Source: CAXMMR01 sp963692975 (GTDB taxonomy: Bacteria > Pseudomonadota > Alphaproteobacteria > Acetobacterales > Acetobacteraceae). From it: a stretch of DNA of 64,000 nucleotides. The translations under genes and the position numbers were made by a program. How positions within the stretch are numbered: position 1 is the stretch's first letter; every line of letters begins with the position of its first letter. Location: the NCBI GenBank assembly GCA_963692975.2, contig CAXMMR010000037.1, forward strand, positions 186,001-250,000. The letters are read 5' to 3'. Shown in pieces: positions 1 through 8,177 of the stretch. The notes beneath the pieces are model-generated. The model saw only the letters and a program-made list of their open reading frames with translations, ran no database searches and was not told the origin of the DNA.

Positions 1-207
1 CACCGGCTCGCGCGCGCCTTCCTCGGCTGCGCGGAGCCCGAGCCTGCCTCGCTGAGCTCTGCAGGGTTTTGGAACAGACCCTTAAACCAGTCGCATCGCC
101 GCTGCAGCGACCCGCGTCAACAGTCGTCGAGGCCAATGCCACCAGCCCCTCTATCCGCCCGACCAACCCCCGCGCAGAACCGGCCCCGCCTTCCTCGCCG
201 ACGCCAG

Positions 208-555
208 CTAATAGACCCGGCGCAACGCCGGGATCGTCGCCGGCGCCGGCAGTCGCCAGCGCAAATCGCCGCCACCGACCACCGTCGCTCCCGCCCGGCG
301 ATCCTCCCTGAAACCGCACTCGCGCAGCAGCTCGGCCACGGCCAGGCCAGCCTGCAATTGGCTCGCGCTGTCGCCGGTCAGCCGCTCGCCGAATCGCGCC
401 ACCAGCAGGCCAAGCACACGCTTGGTCGCGGCCTCGCCAGCGGTCACGGATTGCAGCACCGCGAGCATGCCCTCCTCCGTCCGGACCGCCTGGCGCAATT
501 CCTCGTAACTCACCCCCGCCATCCGCACGACGCCATGACCGTTCGTCTCGTTCAT
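208..555 (-). CDS. hypothetical protein, 115 aa
   Basis: I do not recognise this protein. The start is taken at the methionine of MNETNGHGVV; a longer frame reaches back to 666, but its extra 37 residues are Arg/Gly-rich with no visible pattern. The middle reads as an amphipathic helical protein (SYEELRQAV, LGLLVARFGERL, LAVAELLRECGF) with no signal peptide or membrane segment. It is divergent from the IclR-type regulator, with about 240 bp between the two starts, so they may share a control region. The function is open; the helical middle section is the main argument that it is real. Confidence 0.5.
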   Translation of the reverse strand: MNETNGHGVVRMAGVSYEELRQAVRTEEGMLAVLQSVTAGEAATKRVLGLLVARFGERLTGDSASQLQAGLAVAELLRECGFREDRRAGATVVGGGDLRWRLPAPATIPALRRVY

Positions 556-792
556 CGCCCGCTCCCGCCGCTCAGCCTCGCCAGTCTGCCAGCCGCGCAT
601 GAACAAAGTCTTAACGCCGGACCACCCGGCAGGCTCGACGCGGGCGCCAACCCCGAGCCTTGTCAAGCCGCATCGCTCATGCGATTGCCAGACGCCACGG
701 TGATGTCGTGCACTCGCGCCAGACGCATCAACCGGACCGGCAAAACCGCCTCAAGACGGTTTGACCGTAAGATCAACGGGGGAGAGGTCCGC

Positions 793-1707
793 ATGAGCGC
801 TACCGAAACGAAGATGGTGAAATCCGCCGGGCGCGTGCTCGAAGTGTTCGAGTATTTCGACGCCAATCGACAGCACGCCTCGGTCATGGACGTCTCCCGG
901 GCGCTCAACTATCCGCAATCCAGCACCTCCGAACTGCTGCGCTGCCTGACCAGCCTCGGCTACCTGTCCTATGACGCGCTGCGGCGCGCCTACAAGCCGA
1001 CCGCCCGGGTCGCCATCCTCGGCGCCTGGGTCGAGCCCGAGCTGTTCCGGCGCGGCCACCTGCTGTCGCTGATGGATGCACTCAGCGAGCGCGCCGGCAA
1101 GGCGGTCGTCCTGGCCACCACCGTCGGCCTCGCCGTCCGCTACATCCACGTCATCGAGGCCGCGCGTCACCGGCCCGCGCCGCAGGGCGCTCTGCAGAAA
1201 TCCGCGCCGCAGGGCGCTCTGCAGAAATCCGCGCCGCAGGGCGCCCTGCAGAAATCCGCGCCGCAGGGCGCCCTGCAGAAGCCCGCGCCGCAGAGCACCC
1301 AGCAGAAGCTGCTGCGCTCAACGACCGGGCGGCTGTTCCTCTCCACCTTCGAAGACCGCAAGCTGCGCGCCGTCGTGCACCGCCTGAACGCCGAGGAGAG
1401 CGACCAGACACAGCGCGTGCCGCTGCGCGAGGTGCTGGCGGATGTCGAGCAGATCAGGCGGCAAGGCTACGCGCAGGCCCGCCAGGCCGACGCCGACAGG
1501 CTGGTCGCGATGCTGCTACCAAGCACGGACGCCGACCAGCCGCTCGCCATCGGCCTCGGCGGCGAGGCGCTGAGCCAGGCCCAGATCGAGCCGCTGGCCG
1601 CCATGCTGCGCGAGGCCGTCGCCCGCGCCTGCCCGCCCTCCAAGATGGACACGCCGCCGCATGCCGGTGCGACAGGCTGGAGCGCACCGGCGCTGAGCGC
1701 CGCCTGA
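793..1707 (+). CDS. IclR-family transcriptional regulator with an internal tandem-repeat insertion
   Basis: A DNA-binding regulator of 304 aa. Residues 8-80 form the IclR winged helix-turn-helix (KSAGRVLEVFEYF, then SRALNYPQSSTSELL and LGYLSY); the rest resembles the IclR effector domain (SLMDALSERAGKAVVLA, RYIHVIEA, LLRSTTGRLFLSTF). The ATG at 793 has a strong purine-rich ribosome site (GGGGGAGAGG) and begins where the family's helix-turn-helix should begin; the upstream frame extension is disregarded. Between RYIHVIEA and the LLRSTTGR segment, five 9-residue units of the type SAPQGALQK are inserted where relatives have a short loop, so ligand binding may be changed. The target genes cannot be told from context: the next gene is the convergent gspK. 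Confidence 0.85.
   Translation: MSATETKMVKSAGRVLEVFEYFDANRQHASVMDVSRALNYPQSSTSELLRCLTSLGYLSYDALRRAYKPTARVAILGAWVEPELFRRGHLLSLMDALSERAGKAVVLATTVGLAVRYIHVIEAARHRPAPQGALQKSAPQGALQKSAPQGALQKSAPQGALQKPAPQSTQQKLLRSTTGRLFLSTFEDRKLRAVVHRLNAEESDQTQRVPLREVLADVEQIRRQGYAQARQADADRLVAMLLPSTDADQPLAIGLGGEALSQAQIEPLAAMLREAVARACPPSKMDTPPHAGATGWSAPALSAA
1174..1308 (+). repeat. five in-frame 27-bp tandem repeats inside the IclR-type gene
   Basis: Five consecutive 27-bp units encode PAPQGALQK, three SAPQGALQK copies, then a diverged PAPQSTQQK. Units 1-4 are nearly identical in DNA, with only a T/C alternation in the alanine codon and changes in the first codon, which suggests recent slippage expansion. The unit length is a multiple of three, so the reading frame survives any copy number. 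Confidence 0.95.
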
Positions 1708-1729
1708 GCCTGTCGCCTGGCAACAGGGG

Positions 1730-2659
1730 CTAGCTGGCGTCGTCCCAGGCGACGATGTGCCAGGGCCGCCCGGTGCCGCCCGCGCTCACCACCGCCACCG
1801 CGTGCCGTCTCGCCGTCGCGCCGGCGGCCGAGCTCGTCGCGTCGATCGCCACCACCTGCGCGTCCGGCAGCTCGTTGCTGCTGGCGTCGGCGGCGTCAGC
1901 GACCAAGGTGAAGGCCCGCCGCACCACCGGGTCGGCCAGCCCCACCTGCGGGTCCGAGGTCGTGTAGAGCGTCATGTGCGGCCGCAGCGCCGCCAGCAGC
2001 GGCGGCGTCATCCCGATCACCAGCCCGAGGTCGTCGAGGCTCTGAAACTTGCGCCCCGGCGGCCCGAGGCTGCGCCCGGCCGCGGCATACGGCGCCGACT
2101 TGCTGCCCTCCGACAGCCGGGAGCGCTGTCCCGGGCTGCGCCAATCCAGGATCGCCAGCGCGATCGTCTCGGCATCGCGCTGCTCGGCGCCGACGGCGCG
2201 CATCAGCGCCGCCAGCAGGTCCGCCGGCGCGATGTTCGGGTTGATTCGCCCGCCGAGGTCGCTCACCCGGAGGTCCACCGCCACCCCCTGCACGAGCAGC
2301 CGACGGGTGCTGCCGTCCGCCGTCCAATGCGTCGCCGCCGTGCTGTCGATCAGTCGGAACAGCGCGTCGTGCACGCCGCCATCGGCAATCTCCTGCAGCG
2401 CCGCCGCCTGCCGCAAATTGCTCGCCAGCCGCGCCTCGCCGCTGCCCGCGGCCGTCACCTGGGTCAGCAGCAGCGAGATCAGCACCAGCGTCCACAGCAC
2501 GATGAGGAGGGCAAAGCCGCGCTCCCCGCGCGTTGTAAAGCCGCGCTCCCCGCGCGTTGTAAAGCCGCGCTCCCCGCGCGTTGTAAAGCCGCGCTCCCCG
2601 CGCGAAACGCAGCCGCGCTCCCCGCGCGCGTCAGAACCGCCCGTCCGACGCGCGCTCAC
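1730..2659 (-). CDS. gspK: type II secretion minor pseudopilin GspK
   Basis: The large minor pseudopilin that caps the T2SS pseudopilus tip with GspI and GspJ. The prepilin cleavage region is RGERG/FALLIVLWTLVL, followed by a hydrophobic helix. The mature part has GspK hallmarks: LRQAAALQEIADGG, SDLGGRINPN and the helix-hairpin-helix-like KFQSLDDLGLVIG. Length is 309 aa, close to family size. The start at 2659 overlaps the gspD stop by four bases, giving translational coupling; this is the last gene of the leftward operon. The leader is unusual: RGERGFTT is repeated upstream of the true cleavage site, so the cytoplasmic leader is about 48 residues instead of 6-20. Confidence 0.9.
   Translation of the reverse strand: MSARRTGGSDARGERGCVSRGERGFTTRGERGFTTRGERGFTTRGERGFALLIVLWTLVLISLLLTQVTAAGSGEARLASNLRQAAALQEIADGGVHDALFRLIDSTAATHWTADGSTRRLLVQGVAVDLRVSDLGGRINPNIAPADLLAALMRAVGAEQRDAETIALAILDWRSPGQRSRLSEGSKSAPYAAAGRSLGPPGRKFQSLDDLGLVIGMTPPLLAALRPHMTLYTTSDPQVGLADPVVRRAFTLVADAADASSNELPDAQVVAIDATSSAAGATARRHAVAVVSAGGTGRPWHIVAWDDAS
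2521..2640 (-). repeat. five 24-bp tandem repeats in the GspK leader
   Basis: Five 24-bp units, three identical and two diverged at the start-codon-proximal end, encode repeated RGERGFTT-like blocks. Each unit carries an RG-F junction resembling the prepilin peptidase site, but only the last is followed by the hydrophobic pseudopilin helix. The frame is preserved. Confidence 0.95.
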
Positions 2660-5079
2660 TGCTCGAGGTGCAGCACGCGCCTGACCGGCCGGGTCGGGTC
2701 CGACGAGCCGCTCACCGGCTCGCGCTCCACGTCGTCCGGCACCGCGGCGGCGTGCACCAGCACGTCGCGCATGTCCTGGGTCAGCGCCCGCGCATCGCGC
2801 TGGTCGTGCACCACGTGCGGCGTGATCAGCACCAGCAGCTCGGTGCGCGCCCGGCTGTTGGTCTGCGTGCCGCCGAGCAGCCCGAGCAGCGGAATGTCCT
2901 TGAGGAACGGGATGCCCGAGTTGCCGTGCGACACGCTGTCCTGGATCAGCCCCGCCAGACCGATCGTCTGGCCATCCTGGACGATCACCCGCGACTGCAC
3001 CTGTCGATCCGAGAAGGTCGGCGAGGTGATCCCCGAGCTCGACGCCCCCGGCACCACGTTGCTCACCTCCTGGTCGATGTCGAGCTCCACCAGGCCGCCG
3101 TCATTGACCCGCGGCGTCACGTTCAGGATCACCCCGGTCTCCTGGTAGCTGACGGTGTTGACCGTTGCCGCCGTCCCGGTGGTCAGCCCGGTCACCTCGC
3201 CGGTGAGATAGGGCACCAGGTTGCCCACCTGCAGCTTGGCCGGCTGGTTGTCGAGCACCATTAGCTCCGGGCTGTCGAGCACCTTCACCTTGGTCACCGC
3301 CTGCAGCGCGTTGAGCGCGATCGGCGCCCCGCCCAGCCCCTTGCCGCCGAGGAAGAAGCCGGGGAACGCGCTGTCGAGCGCGATCGCCTCCGGGTTGGTG
3401 ATCGTCGCGGTCGCATTGTCGAGCACGCCGTTGATGCCGCCCGACTTGAAGAAGAACTGGGTGCCGTATTGCAGCGCGTCGTTGAGGTCGACCTCGGCGA
3501 TGGTGGCGTCGATGCGCACCTGCAACGGCAGCAGGTCGACCTTGTGCAGCATCGAGCCGACGGTCTCGTTCTCGTTCGGCGTCGCATAGACGAGCAGCGA
3601 GTTGTTCTGCACGTCCGGAATGATCCGCATGGTTGCCGCGGTCTCGGTATTGCCGCCGCCAGTGCCGCCGCCGCCGCCCAGGCCGCCGAGCAGCGGGTTG
3701 GCGGCGGCCGGCTGCTGGGCCTGCGCCGCCCCGGTGCCGAAGCCGCCGGCCGAGCCGCCGCTGCTGCCGAACCCGCCGCTGCCGAGCCCGCCGCCGCCGA
3801 CGCCGCTGCTGCCGATGCCCAGGCCCGAGGAGCTGCCGCCGATCCCCGAGGTGCTGCCGACGCCGGATTGACCGCCGTTCTGGCCGCCGCCCTGGCCGCT
3901 GCCGCCGAGCGTGCTGCCCTGCCCCTGGCTGCTGGCGCCGGCCTGCGGCGTCGGCTGGGCGGTCACGTTGTTGGGCGTGAACGCCTGCTGCAGCACGTAG
4001 GCCACGTCGTTGGAGCGGCTGTTCTGCAGGTAGTAGACGTGCCAGGAGCGCACCGTTGCCCGCCGCGCCTGCTCGACCAGATGGTACACCCGCCGCGCGT
4101 CCTCGATCAGCTGCGGCTGCGGCGCGATCACCATCACGCTGTCGATGCGCGCCATCGGCACGGTGCGCACGACGCCCGCCAGACCGCTGCCCGCCGCCCC
4201 CCGGAACGCCGTCTGCAGCGCCGAGGCGAAGTCGGTCGCATCGCCCGAGGTGACCGGGAACAGCGCGTAGGACTGGCCGGCGAGCACGTCGACGTCGAAC
4301 GAGCGCACCAGGTCGATCAGCGCCTCGCGCGAGCCGGCGTCGCCGGTGATCAGTACCGTGTTGGTGCCCGGGTTGGCGATCACGTGGCCGCCGCCGGTCG
4401 CAAACGGCGTCAGCACCTTGGCGATGTCCTCGGCCGAGACGAAGCGCAGCGGCACCACCGATCCGCTATCCGCCGACAGCCCTTGCGCGCCGTTGCCCGC
4501 GGTCGCCGGTACCACCCGGTAGAGCGAGCCAGAGGTGAGCAGCGCCGCGTTGACCTGCGCCAGCATGGCCCGCAGCGCCGGCAGCAGCTGCGCGCGCGAC
4601 AGCGGCTGGCTCGCATGCAGCGTCACCGTGCCGTGCACCGCCGGGTCGATCGTGTAGTCGGCGCGCAGCATGGTGCCGAGCACCTGCGCGACGACCTCGC
4701 GGATGTCGGTGTCGGCGAAGTCGAGGCTGATGCCGCCGCCGCCGGCCGCGCCGCCGCCCCCGCCGCCAGGGCCGCCGCCGTCCCCGCGGCCAGGGCCGCC
4801 GCCTGGGCCGCCATCACCGGAGGTCACCGGCCGATACAGCCCCTCGCGCTCCACCGCCGCATTCGCCGGCGAGCCGACCGCGCCGCTGATGCGCGGCGGC
4901 GCCCGCTCGGCGTTGCCGGCCGGCAGCGACGGCAGCGGCGCGATGACCGATGGCGGATCCTGCACCGAGCATCCGCAGGCGAGCATCGCCACGACCGAGG
5001 CGAGGACGGGGGTCCGTGCGACGCCACGGGCAAGCCGGCGGCGATAGGCGCGGGTCGGGGCCGCCGGGAGCGACGTCAT
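2656..5079 (-). CDS. gspD: type II secretion secretin GspD
   Basis: The outer-membrane secretin through which folded substrates leave. It has 807 aa. An Arg-rich N-terminus with a hydrophobic stretch and Cys35/Cys37 suggests a signal peptide, perhaps of a lipoprotein, although the lipobox is imperfect. The N0 domain is near residue 126 (ISLDFADTDIREVV), followed by N1-N3 repeats (VVPLRFVSAEDIAKVL; YYLQNSRSNDVAYVL). The C-terminal secretin core has VRIDATIAEVDLND, VLDSPELMVLDNQPA, VILNVTPRVNDGG and IPFLKDIPLLGLL. A Gly/Ser-rich insert of about 95 residues (about 375-470) splits the N3 region, and a second Gly tract precedes N0. It overlaps gspC-like and gspK by four bases each. Confidence 0.95.
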   Translation of the reverse strand: MTSLPAAPTRAYRRRLARGVARTPVLASVVAMLACGCSVQDPPSVIAPLPSLPAGNAERAPPRISGAVGSPANAAVEREGLYRPVTSGDGGPGGGPGRGDGGGPGGGGGGAAGGGGISLDFADTDIREVVAQVLGTMLRADYTIDPAVHGTVTLHASQPLSRAQLLPALRAMLAQVNAALLTSGSLYRVVPATAGNGAQGLSADSGSVVPLRFVSAEDIAKVLTPFATGGGHVIANPGTNTVLITGDAGSREALIDLVRSFDVDVLAGQSYALFPVTSGDATDFASALQTAFRGAAGSGLAGVVRTVPMARIDSVMVIAPQPQLIEDARRVYHLVEQARRATVRSWHVYYLQNSRSNDVAYVLQQAFTPNNVTAQPTPQAGASSQGQGSTLGGSGQGGGQNGGQSGVGSTSGIGGSSSGLGIGSSGVGGGGLGSGGFGSSGGSAGGFGTGAAQAQQPAAANPLLGGLGGGGGTGGGNTETAATMRIIPDVQNNSLLVYATPNENETVGSMLHKVDLLPLQVRIDATIAEVDLNDALQYGTQFFFKSGGINGVLDNATATITNPEAIALDSAFPGFFLGGKGLGGAPIALNALQAVTKVKVLDSPELMVLDNQPAKLQVGNLVPYLTGEVTGLTTGTAATVNTVSYQETGVILNVTPRVNDGGLVELDIDQEVSNVVPGASSSGITSPTFSDRQVQSRVIVQDGQTIGLAGLIQDSVSHGNSGIPFLKDIPLLGLLGGTQTNSRARTELLVLITPHVVHDQRDARALTQDMRDVLVHAAAVPDDVEREPVSGSSDPTRPVRRVLHLEQ

Positions 5080-5705
5080 GGCGGGCGTCCTGACGGAAGT
5101 TGGAACTGCGACAGGCCCGGGCGCGCGAACGGCGTGATGCCCGGCAGGTCGTTGGGGTCGGAGGGCGCCGCCGCCGGGTCGACGAGGCCCTGCGGCGCGG
5201 CGCGCAGCAGCGGCTGCAGGAAGTTCGGCGGCGAGGCCGGCACCGCGGCCGTCGCGGCGTCGAACCGGGGGCGCAGCACCTGCTCGCCGCCGGCCCGCGC
5301 CAGCACGACACCGCCGACGCCGATCGCGCGAATGACGCCGCCATCCAGCCTGGCACCCGGGCTGAGCACGATCGGCTTGCCGCCGCCGTCGGGCGCGAAG
5401 ATCGCCCGCGCCCCCCCGGGACCGACCAGGATGCCGGAAAGCCGCGGCAGCGTGGTCGCGGCCTGCGCCGCCGCAGCCGCCGGCGCCGGCGGCCGGCGCT
5501 GCGGGCTGAACAGCGGCCGCGCCAACACCGTCTCTGCCCAGCGCGCGCTCTCATCCGGCGCCGCCACGCGCGCCGCGGCCGGGTGGGCGGCGCGGGTCAG
5601 CCGCCGCACCAGCGGCGTCGGTGCCGCCGGCACGAGCTCAACCCCGATCAGCACCAGCAGCAGCGCCGCGCAGCCCGCCAGCACCAGCGGCAGCAGCCGG
5701 CTCAT
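5076..5705 (-). CDS. gspC: type II secretion inner-membrane protein, GspC/GspN-like
   Basis: A bitopic inner-membrane protein of 209 aa that probably links the inner-membrane platform to the secretin. Residues 4-27 form one transmembrane segment. The motif VLARPLFSPQRRPP follows, as in GspC/GspN-type proteins, and then an HR-like beta domain (LSGILVGPGGARAIF, LSPGARLDGGVIRAIG, GGVVLARAGGEQVLRP). A PDZ domain is absent; the tail is proline-rich. Position between gspM and gspD, with four-base overlaps on both sides, fits a C/N role. Assignment to C rather than N is inference, because both share the HR-like fold. Confidence 0.75.
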   Translation of the reverse strand: MSRLLPLVLAGCAALLLVLIGVELVPAAPTPLVRRLTRAAHPAAARVAAPDESARWAETVLARPLFSPQRRPPAPAAAAAQAATTLPRLSGILVGPGGARAIFAPDGGGKPIVLSPGARLDGGVIRAIGVGGVVLARAGGEQVLRPRFDAATAAVPASPPNFLQPLLRAAPQGLVDPAAAPSDPNDLPGITPFARPGLSQFQLPSGRPP

Positions 5706-6334
5706 GGCGCCTTCGCGTCGGCGTGGCCGGTGCGAAAGGCAAACACGGTGAACGAGGCGTCGAGCGGCAGCGTCGCGGCGCGCGCCAGCAGCGGCGAGCC
5801 TTGCAGCTGCACGTCGTCGGCCAGCATCCGCGGCGTTGCGGTGGCGATCGAGCGCAGCAGCGCCACCAGCACCGGCAGCGGCGCGCTGAGCGAGAGGTGC
5901 ACGCCGATGCGGCGGTAGCTCCCCGCCTGCTCGGCCGGCAGCGCCTCCGAGCTCGACAGCGCCGCCCCGTCGGCGCGCGCCATGGCGTCGATCTGGCCCT
6001 GCAGCGCCGCACCGTCCACGGCATCGGAGGCGCCCTCATAGACGCTCTTCGGCGGCGGCCCGTTCGCCGCCGCCGCCGCCGCCTCGCGCTGCACGTCGGG
6101 CAGCGAGCCGGCGATCACCTGCATGCGCGCGGCAATCGCCGCCTCACGATCCAGCGTCCCGGCGCGCTCGCCATACCAGTCGAGCAGCGGCCCGATCACG
6201 CCGACCACCAGCACGGCGAGCAGCAAAGCCACCAGCCCTACGGCCAGCAGCTGCCCGGCGCGCCCGGTCGGCAGGCGCCCGCTCGGCGCACGCCCGTTCG
6301 GCGAGCGGCTGCCGGAGAGCGCGTGCTCGCTCAT
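5702..6334 (-). CDS. gspM: type II secretion protein GspM
   Basis: Inner-membrane platform protein of 210 aa that partners GspL. A cytoplasmic Arg/Gly-rich N-terminus is followed by one transmembrane helix near residues 27-50 (LLAVGLVALLLAVLVVG), a helical segment, and a ferredoxin-like periplasmic domain (GVHLSLSAPLPVLVALLRSI, ADDVQLQGSPLL). This is the GspM layout, and the location between gspL and gspC with four-base overlaps supports it. Sequence conservation in this family is low, so context carries part of the call. Confidence 0.8.
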   Translation of the reverse strand: MSEHALSGSRSPNGRAPSGRLPTGRAGQLLAVGLVALLLAVLVVGVIGPLLDWYGERAGTLDREAAIAARMQVIAGSLPDVQREAAAAAANGPPPKSVYEGASDAVDGAALQGQIDAMARADGAALSSSEALPAEQAGSYRRIGVHLSLSAPLPVLVALLRSIATATPRMLADDVQLQGSPLLARAATLPLDASFTVFAFRTGHADAKAP

Positions 6335-7434
6335 GACCCGGCGCCGGCAAGCTCGGTGCGGATGGAGAACAGGTCCGCCCCGCCGCTCTCGCTGCGGGTC
6401 ACCGGCGCGACGAAGCTCGGGTCGCGCAGCGAGGGGTCGCTGGACAGCAGGCCGATCAGCCGCGTCGCCCCGGCCGACTGGCCGTTCAACGTCAGCTTGC
6501 GCTGGTGCATGGCGAAGTCGGTAAGGTAGGTGTCGTCTGGCAGGATGTCGGTGATCGTCGCCAGCGCCTGCAGCGGGCTGCCCAGCCGCGCGCTCTCCGC
6601 CAGGATCACCTCCAGGCCGGTGCTGCCGGCGGCGATCTCCCGCCGCACCGCCTCGACCCGCCCGACCGCCGGGCGCAACGCCGCGATCCGCGCCTCGACC
6701 CGGCCGAGCGCCACCGACTGCGCCAGCAGCGGCAGCAGCAGCGCAACCATCGCCAGCAGCGCGCAGGCCGCGCCCAGCGCCGCGTTCAGCCGCAGCCCCG
6801 ATGCGCGGCGCACCCCGAGCGGGATGCGGTGCAGCATCCCCGCGCCATCCCGCCCCTCGATCCAGCTCGGCGCCACGCCGACCCGCCCGAGCGCCTCGAG
6901 CAGCGACGCCCAGCCGGCCCGCGGCACCATCGCCAGACGCAGCCGCAAGCGGCCCTGCGCGCGGTCCCGGCTCGCCACCGTCCAGCTCCAGAACACCTCG
7001 TCGGCGGTGAACGGCGTCAGGCGGTCGATCTCGTAGGTCAGCGCCTGAGCCGCGTCCCGCTCGGCCAGCAGCGGCAGGCTCGCGCCGCGTTCGAGCACCC
7101 CGCCATCAGGCAGACGCAGGCAGACCGGGCGTCGGCCCCGAGCCCCGACCAGCGAGGCGATCGCCGCCGCGCTGGTCAAGCCGACCGCCAGCGTGGCGAC
7201 GCGCCCGCCCTCGCGGCTGGCAACCTCCAGCGGCAGCTCGGCGCTGCTGCCGGCGCGCAGCAGCACCGCGTCCGCTTCGCGGTCCGCCGGCGCGCGCCAC
7301 GCCGCAGGCGCCAGGCTCGCAAGTTGCTGAGACCACCAGGACAGGAAGTCGCGGAGCGAAGCGGCCGGCAAACGCGTCTTCTCCCCCCGATCCGCACTCG
7401 CGCTCCGGTTATCGTGATGAGCGGAAATCCGCAA
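6331..7434 (-). CDS. gspL: type II secretion protein GspL
   Basis: Platform protein of 367 aa that recruits the GspE ATPase. The N-terminal part is an actin-like cytoplasmic domain (residues about 50-210, including LTYEIDRLTPFTADEVFWSW). One transmembrane helix (about 221-243, LGAACALLAMVALLLPLL) is followed by a PilN/GspL-type periplasmic domain (LQALATITDILPDDTYL, LTLNGQSAGATRLI). Its stop overlaps the gspM start by four bases. On its 5' side, repeat A1 separates it from gspJ, the only real gap inside the operon, so gspL-M-C-D-K may be expressed differently from gspE-J. The start is the first methionine after A1; the exact N-terminus is uncertain. Confidence 0.88.
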   Translation of the reverse strand: MRISAHHDNRSASADRGEKTRLPAASLRDFLSWWSQQLASLAPAAWRAPADREADAVLLRAGSSAELPLEVASREGGRVATLAVGLTSAAAIASLVGARGRRPVCLRLPDGGVLERGASLPLLAERDAAQALTYEIDRLTPFTADEVFWSWTVASRDRAQGRLRLRLAMVPRAGWASLLEALGRVGVAPSWIEGRDGAGMLHRIPLGVRRASGLRLNAALGAACALLAMVALLLPLLAQSVALGRVEARIAALRPAVGRVEAVRREIAAGSTGLEVILAESARLGSPLQALATITDILPDDTYLTDFAMHQRKLTLNGQSAGATRLIGLLSSDPSLRDPSFVAPVTRSESGGADLFSIRTELAGAGS

Positions 7435-7472
7435 GCGACGAAGCGTAAGGAGGCGTCGGCAGAAGGAAGCAG

Positions 7473-7590
7473 GGCTTCTTTTTTGAAAAAAAGAAGCAAA
7501 AAACTTTCGTCCGTGAAGAACATAGCCGTCGACGACAGGAGATCAGGGACAAAAGTTTTTTGGTCCTTTTTTTCAAAAAAGGACCGCTTG
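7473..7590. repeat. palindromic element A1 (gspJ-gspL junction)
   Basis: Two inverted arms of about 39 bp flank a spacer of about 43 bp. The left arm holds a perfect hairpin with stem CTTCTTTTTT; the right arm a hairpin with stem GGTCCTTTTTT; between them CAAAAAACTTT pairs with AAAGTTTTTTG, so the whole element can fold as a cruciform. It begins five bases after the gspJ stop codon (in transcription order) and ends about 38 bp before the gspL start. Confidence 0.95.
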
Positions 7591-7595
7591 CTTTC

Positions 7596-8177
7596 TCACT
7601 GCGGCAGCGTCTCGCGCATCGGCGCGGCGACGATGTCGGGCCAGCTCCGCCCGCTGGCCTCGGCAAAGCCGAGACGCAGCCGCACCAGGGTCGGCAGCGT
7701 TGTGCCGGACCACTCCTGCGCCCAGCCACCCGGCCCCTCGTAGCTGACGTCCAGCCGCGCGACGCCGTTGAGCAGGACGTCCTGCTGCGGCTTCGGCGGC
7801 GGGGCGAGTTGGCGGGCGTGGGGCGCCGGCGACCAGGTGAGCACAAGGCGATGCGTCGCATCGACGCCGAGCGCGACGTTGACCGCCCGCTGCCCGCCGG
7901 CGCCATCCGGCAGCCGCGTCGTGAACGAGAGCCGGTGCGCGTCGCCCGCCAGGTCGGCGCGCGGCACGTCAAGGCCGGGGTCGGCCTGCGCCACCAGGCG
8001 GCGGAGGGCAGCGTCGCAGCTCTGCAGGTCGGCCGAGCGGTCGATGACGCGCGACTGCCCCTGCCAGCTGCGCAGGCCGAAATCGATCCCCCCCGCCAGC
8101 GCCGCCATCAGCAGGCCGAGCACCACCAGCACGACCAGGATCTCGAGCAGCGTGAAGCCGCCTGGCCGCGCCCTCAC
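7596..8177 (-). CDS. gspJ: type II secretion minor pseudopilin GspJ
   Basis: Minor pseudopilin of 193 aa, part of the tip complex with GspI and GspK. The prepilin leader is short (MRARPG) and cleavage is expected before FTLLEILVVLVVLG, which keeps the conserved Glu at position +5. The mature domain has the GspJ pattern: LRSWQGQSRVIDRSADLQ, LRRLVAQADPG and a C-terminal beta region ending LVRLRLGFAEASGRSW. Its start overlaps the gspI stop by four bases. Its stop is followed within a few bases by repeat A1. Confidence 0.9.
   Translation of the reverse strand: MRARPGGFTLLEILVVLVVLGLLMAALAGGIDFGLRSWQGQSRVIDRSADLQSCDAALRRLVAQADPGLDVPRADLAGDAHRLSFTTRLPDGAGGQRAVNVALGVDATHRLVLTWSPAPHARQLAPPPKPQQDVLLNGVARLDVSYEGPGGWAQEWSGTTLPTLVRLRLGFAEASGRSWPDIVAAPMRETLPQ

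Noticed and set aside
1..207. Possible gene at the left edge
   Set aside because: Short Pro/Ala-rich frames only; no motif, no coherent codon pattern and no supported start.
3469..5751. 760-codon open frame antisense to gspD and gspC
   Set aside because: Arg/Ala/Gly-rich composition with no domain; it mirrors the codon pattern of the real genes on the other strand, as expected at this GC content.
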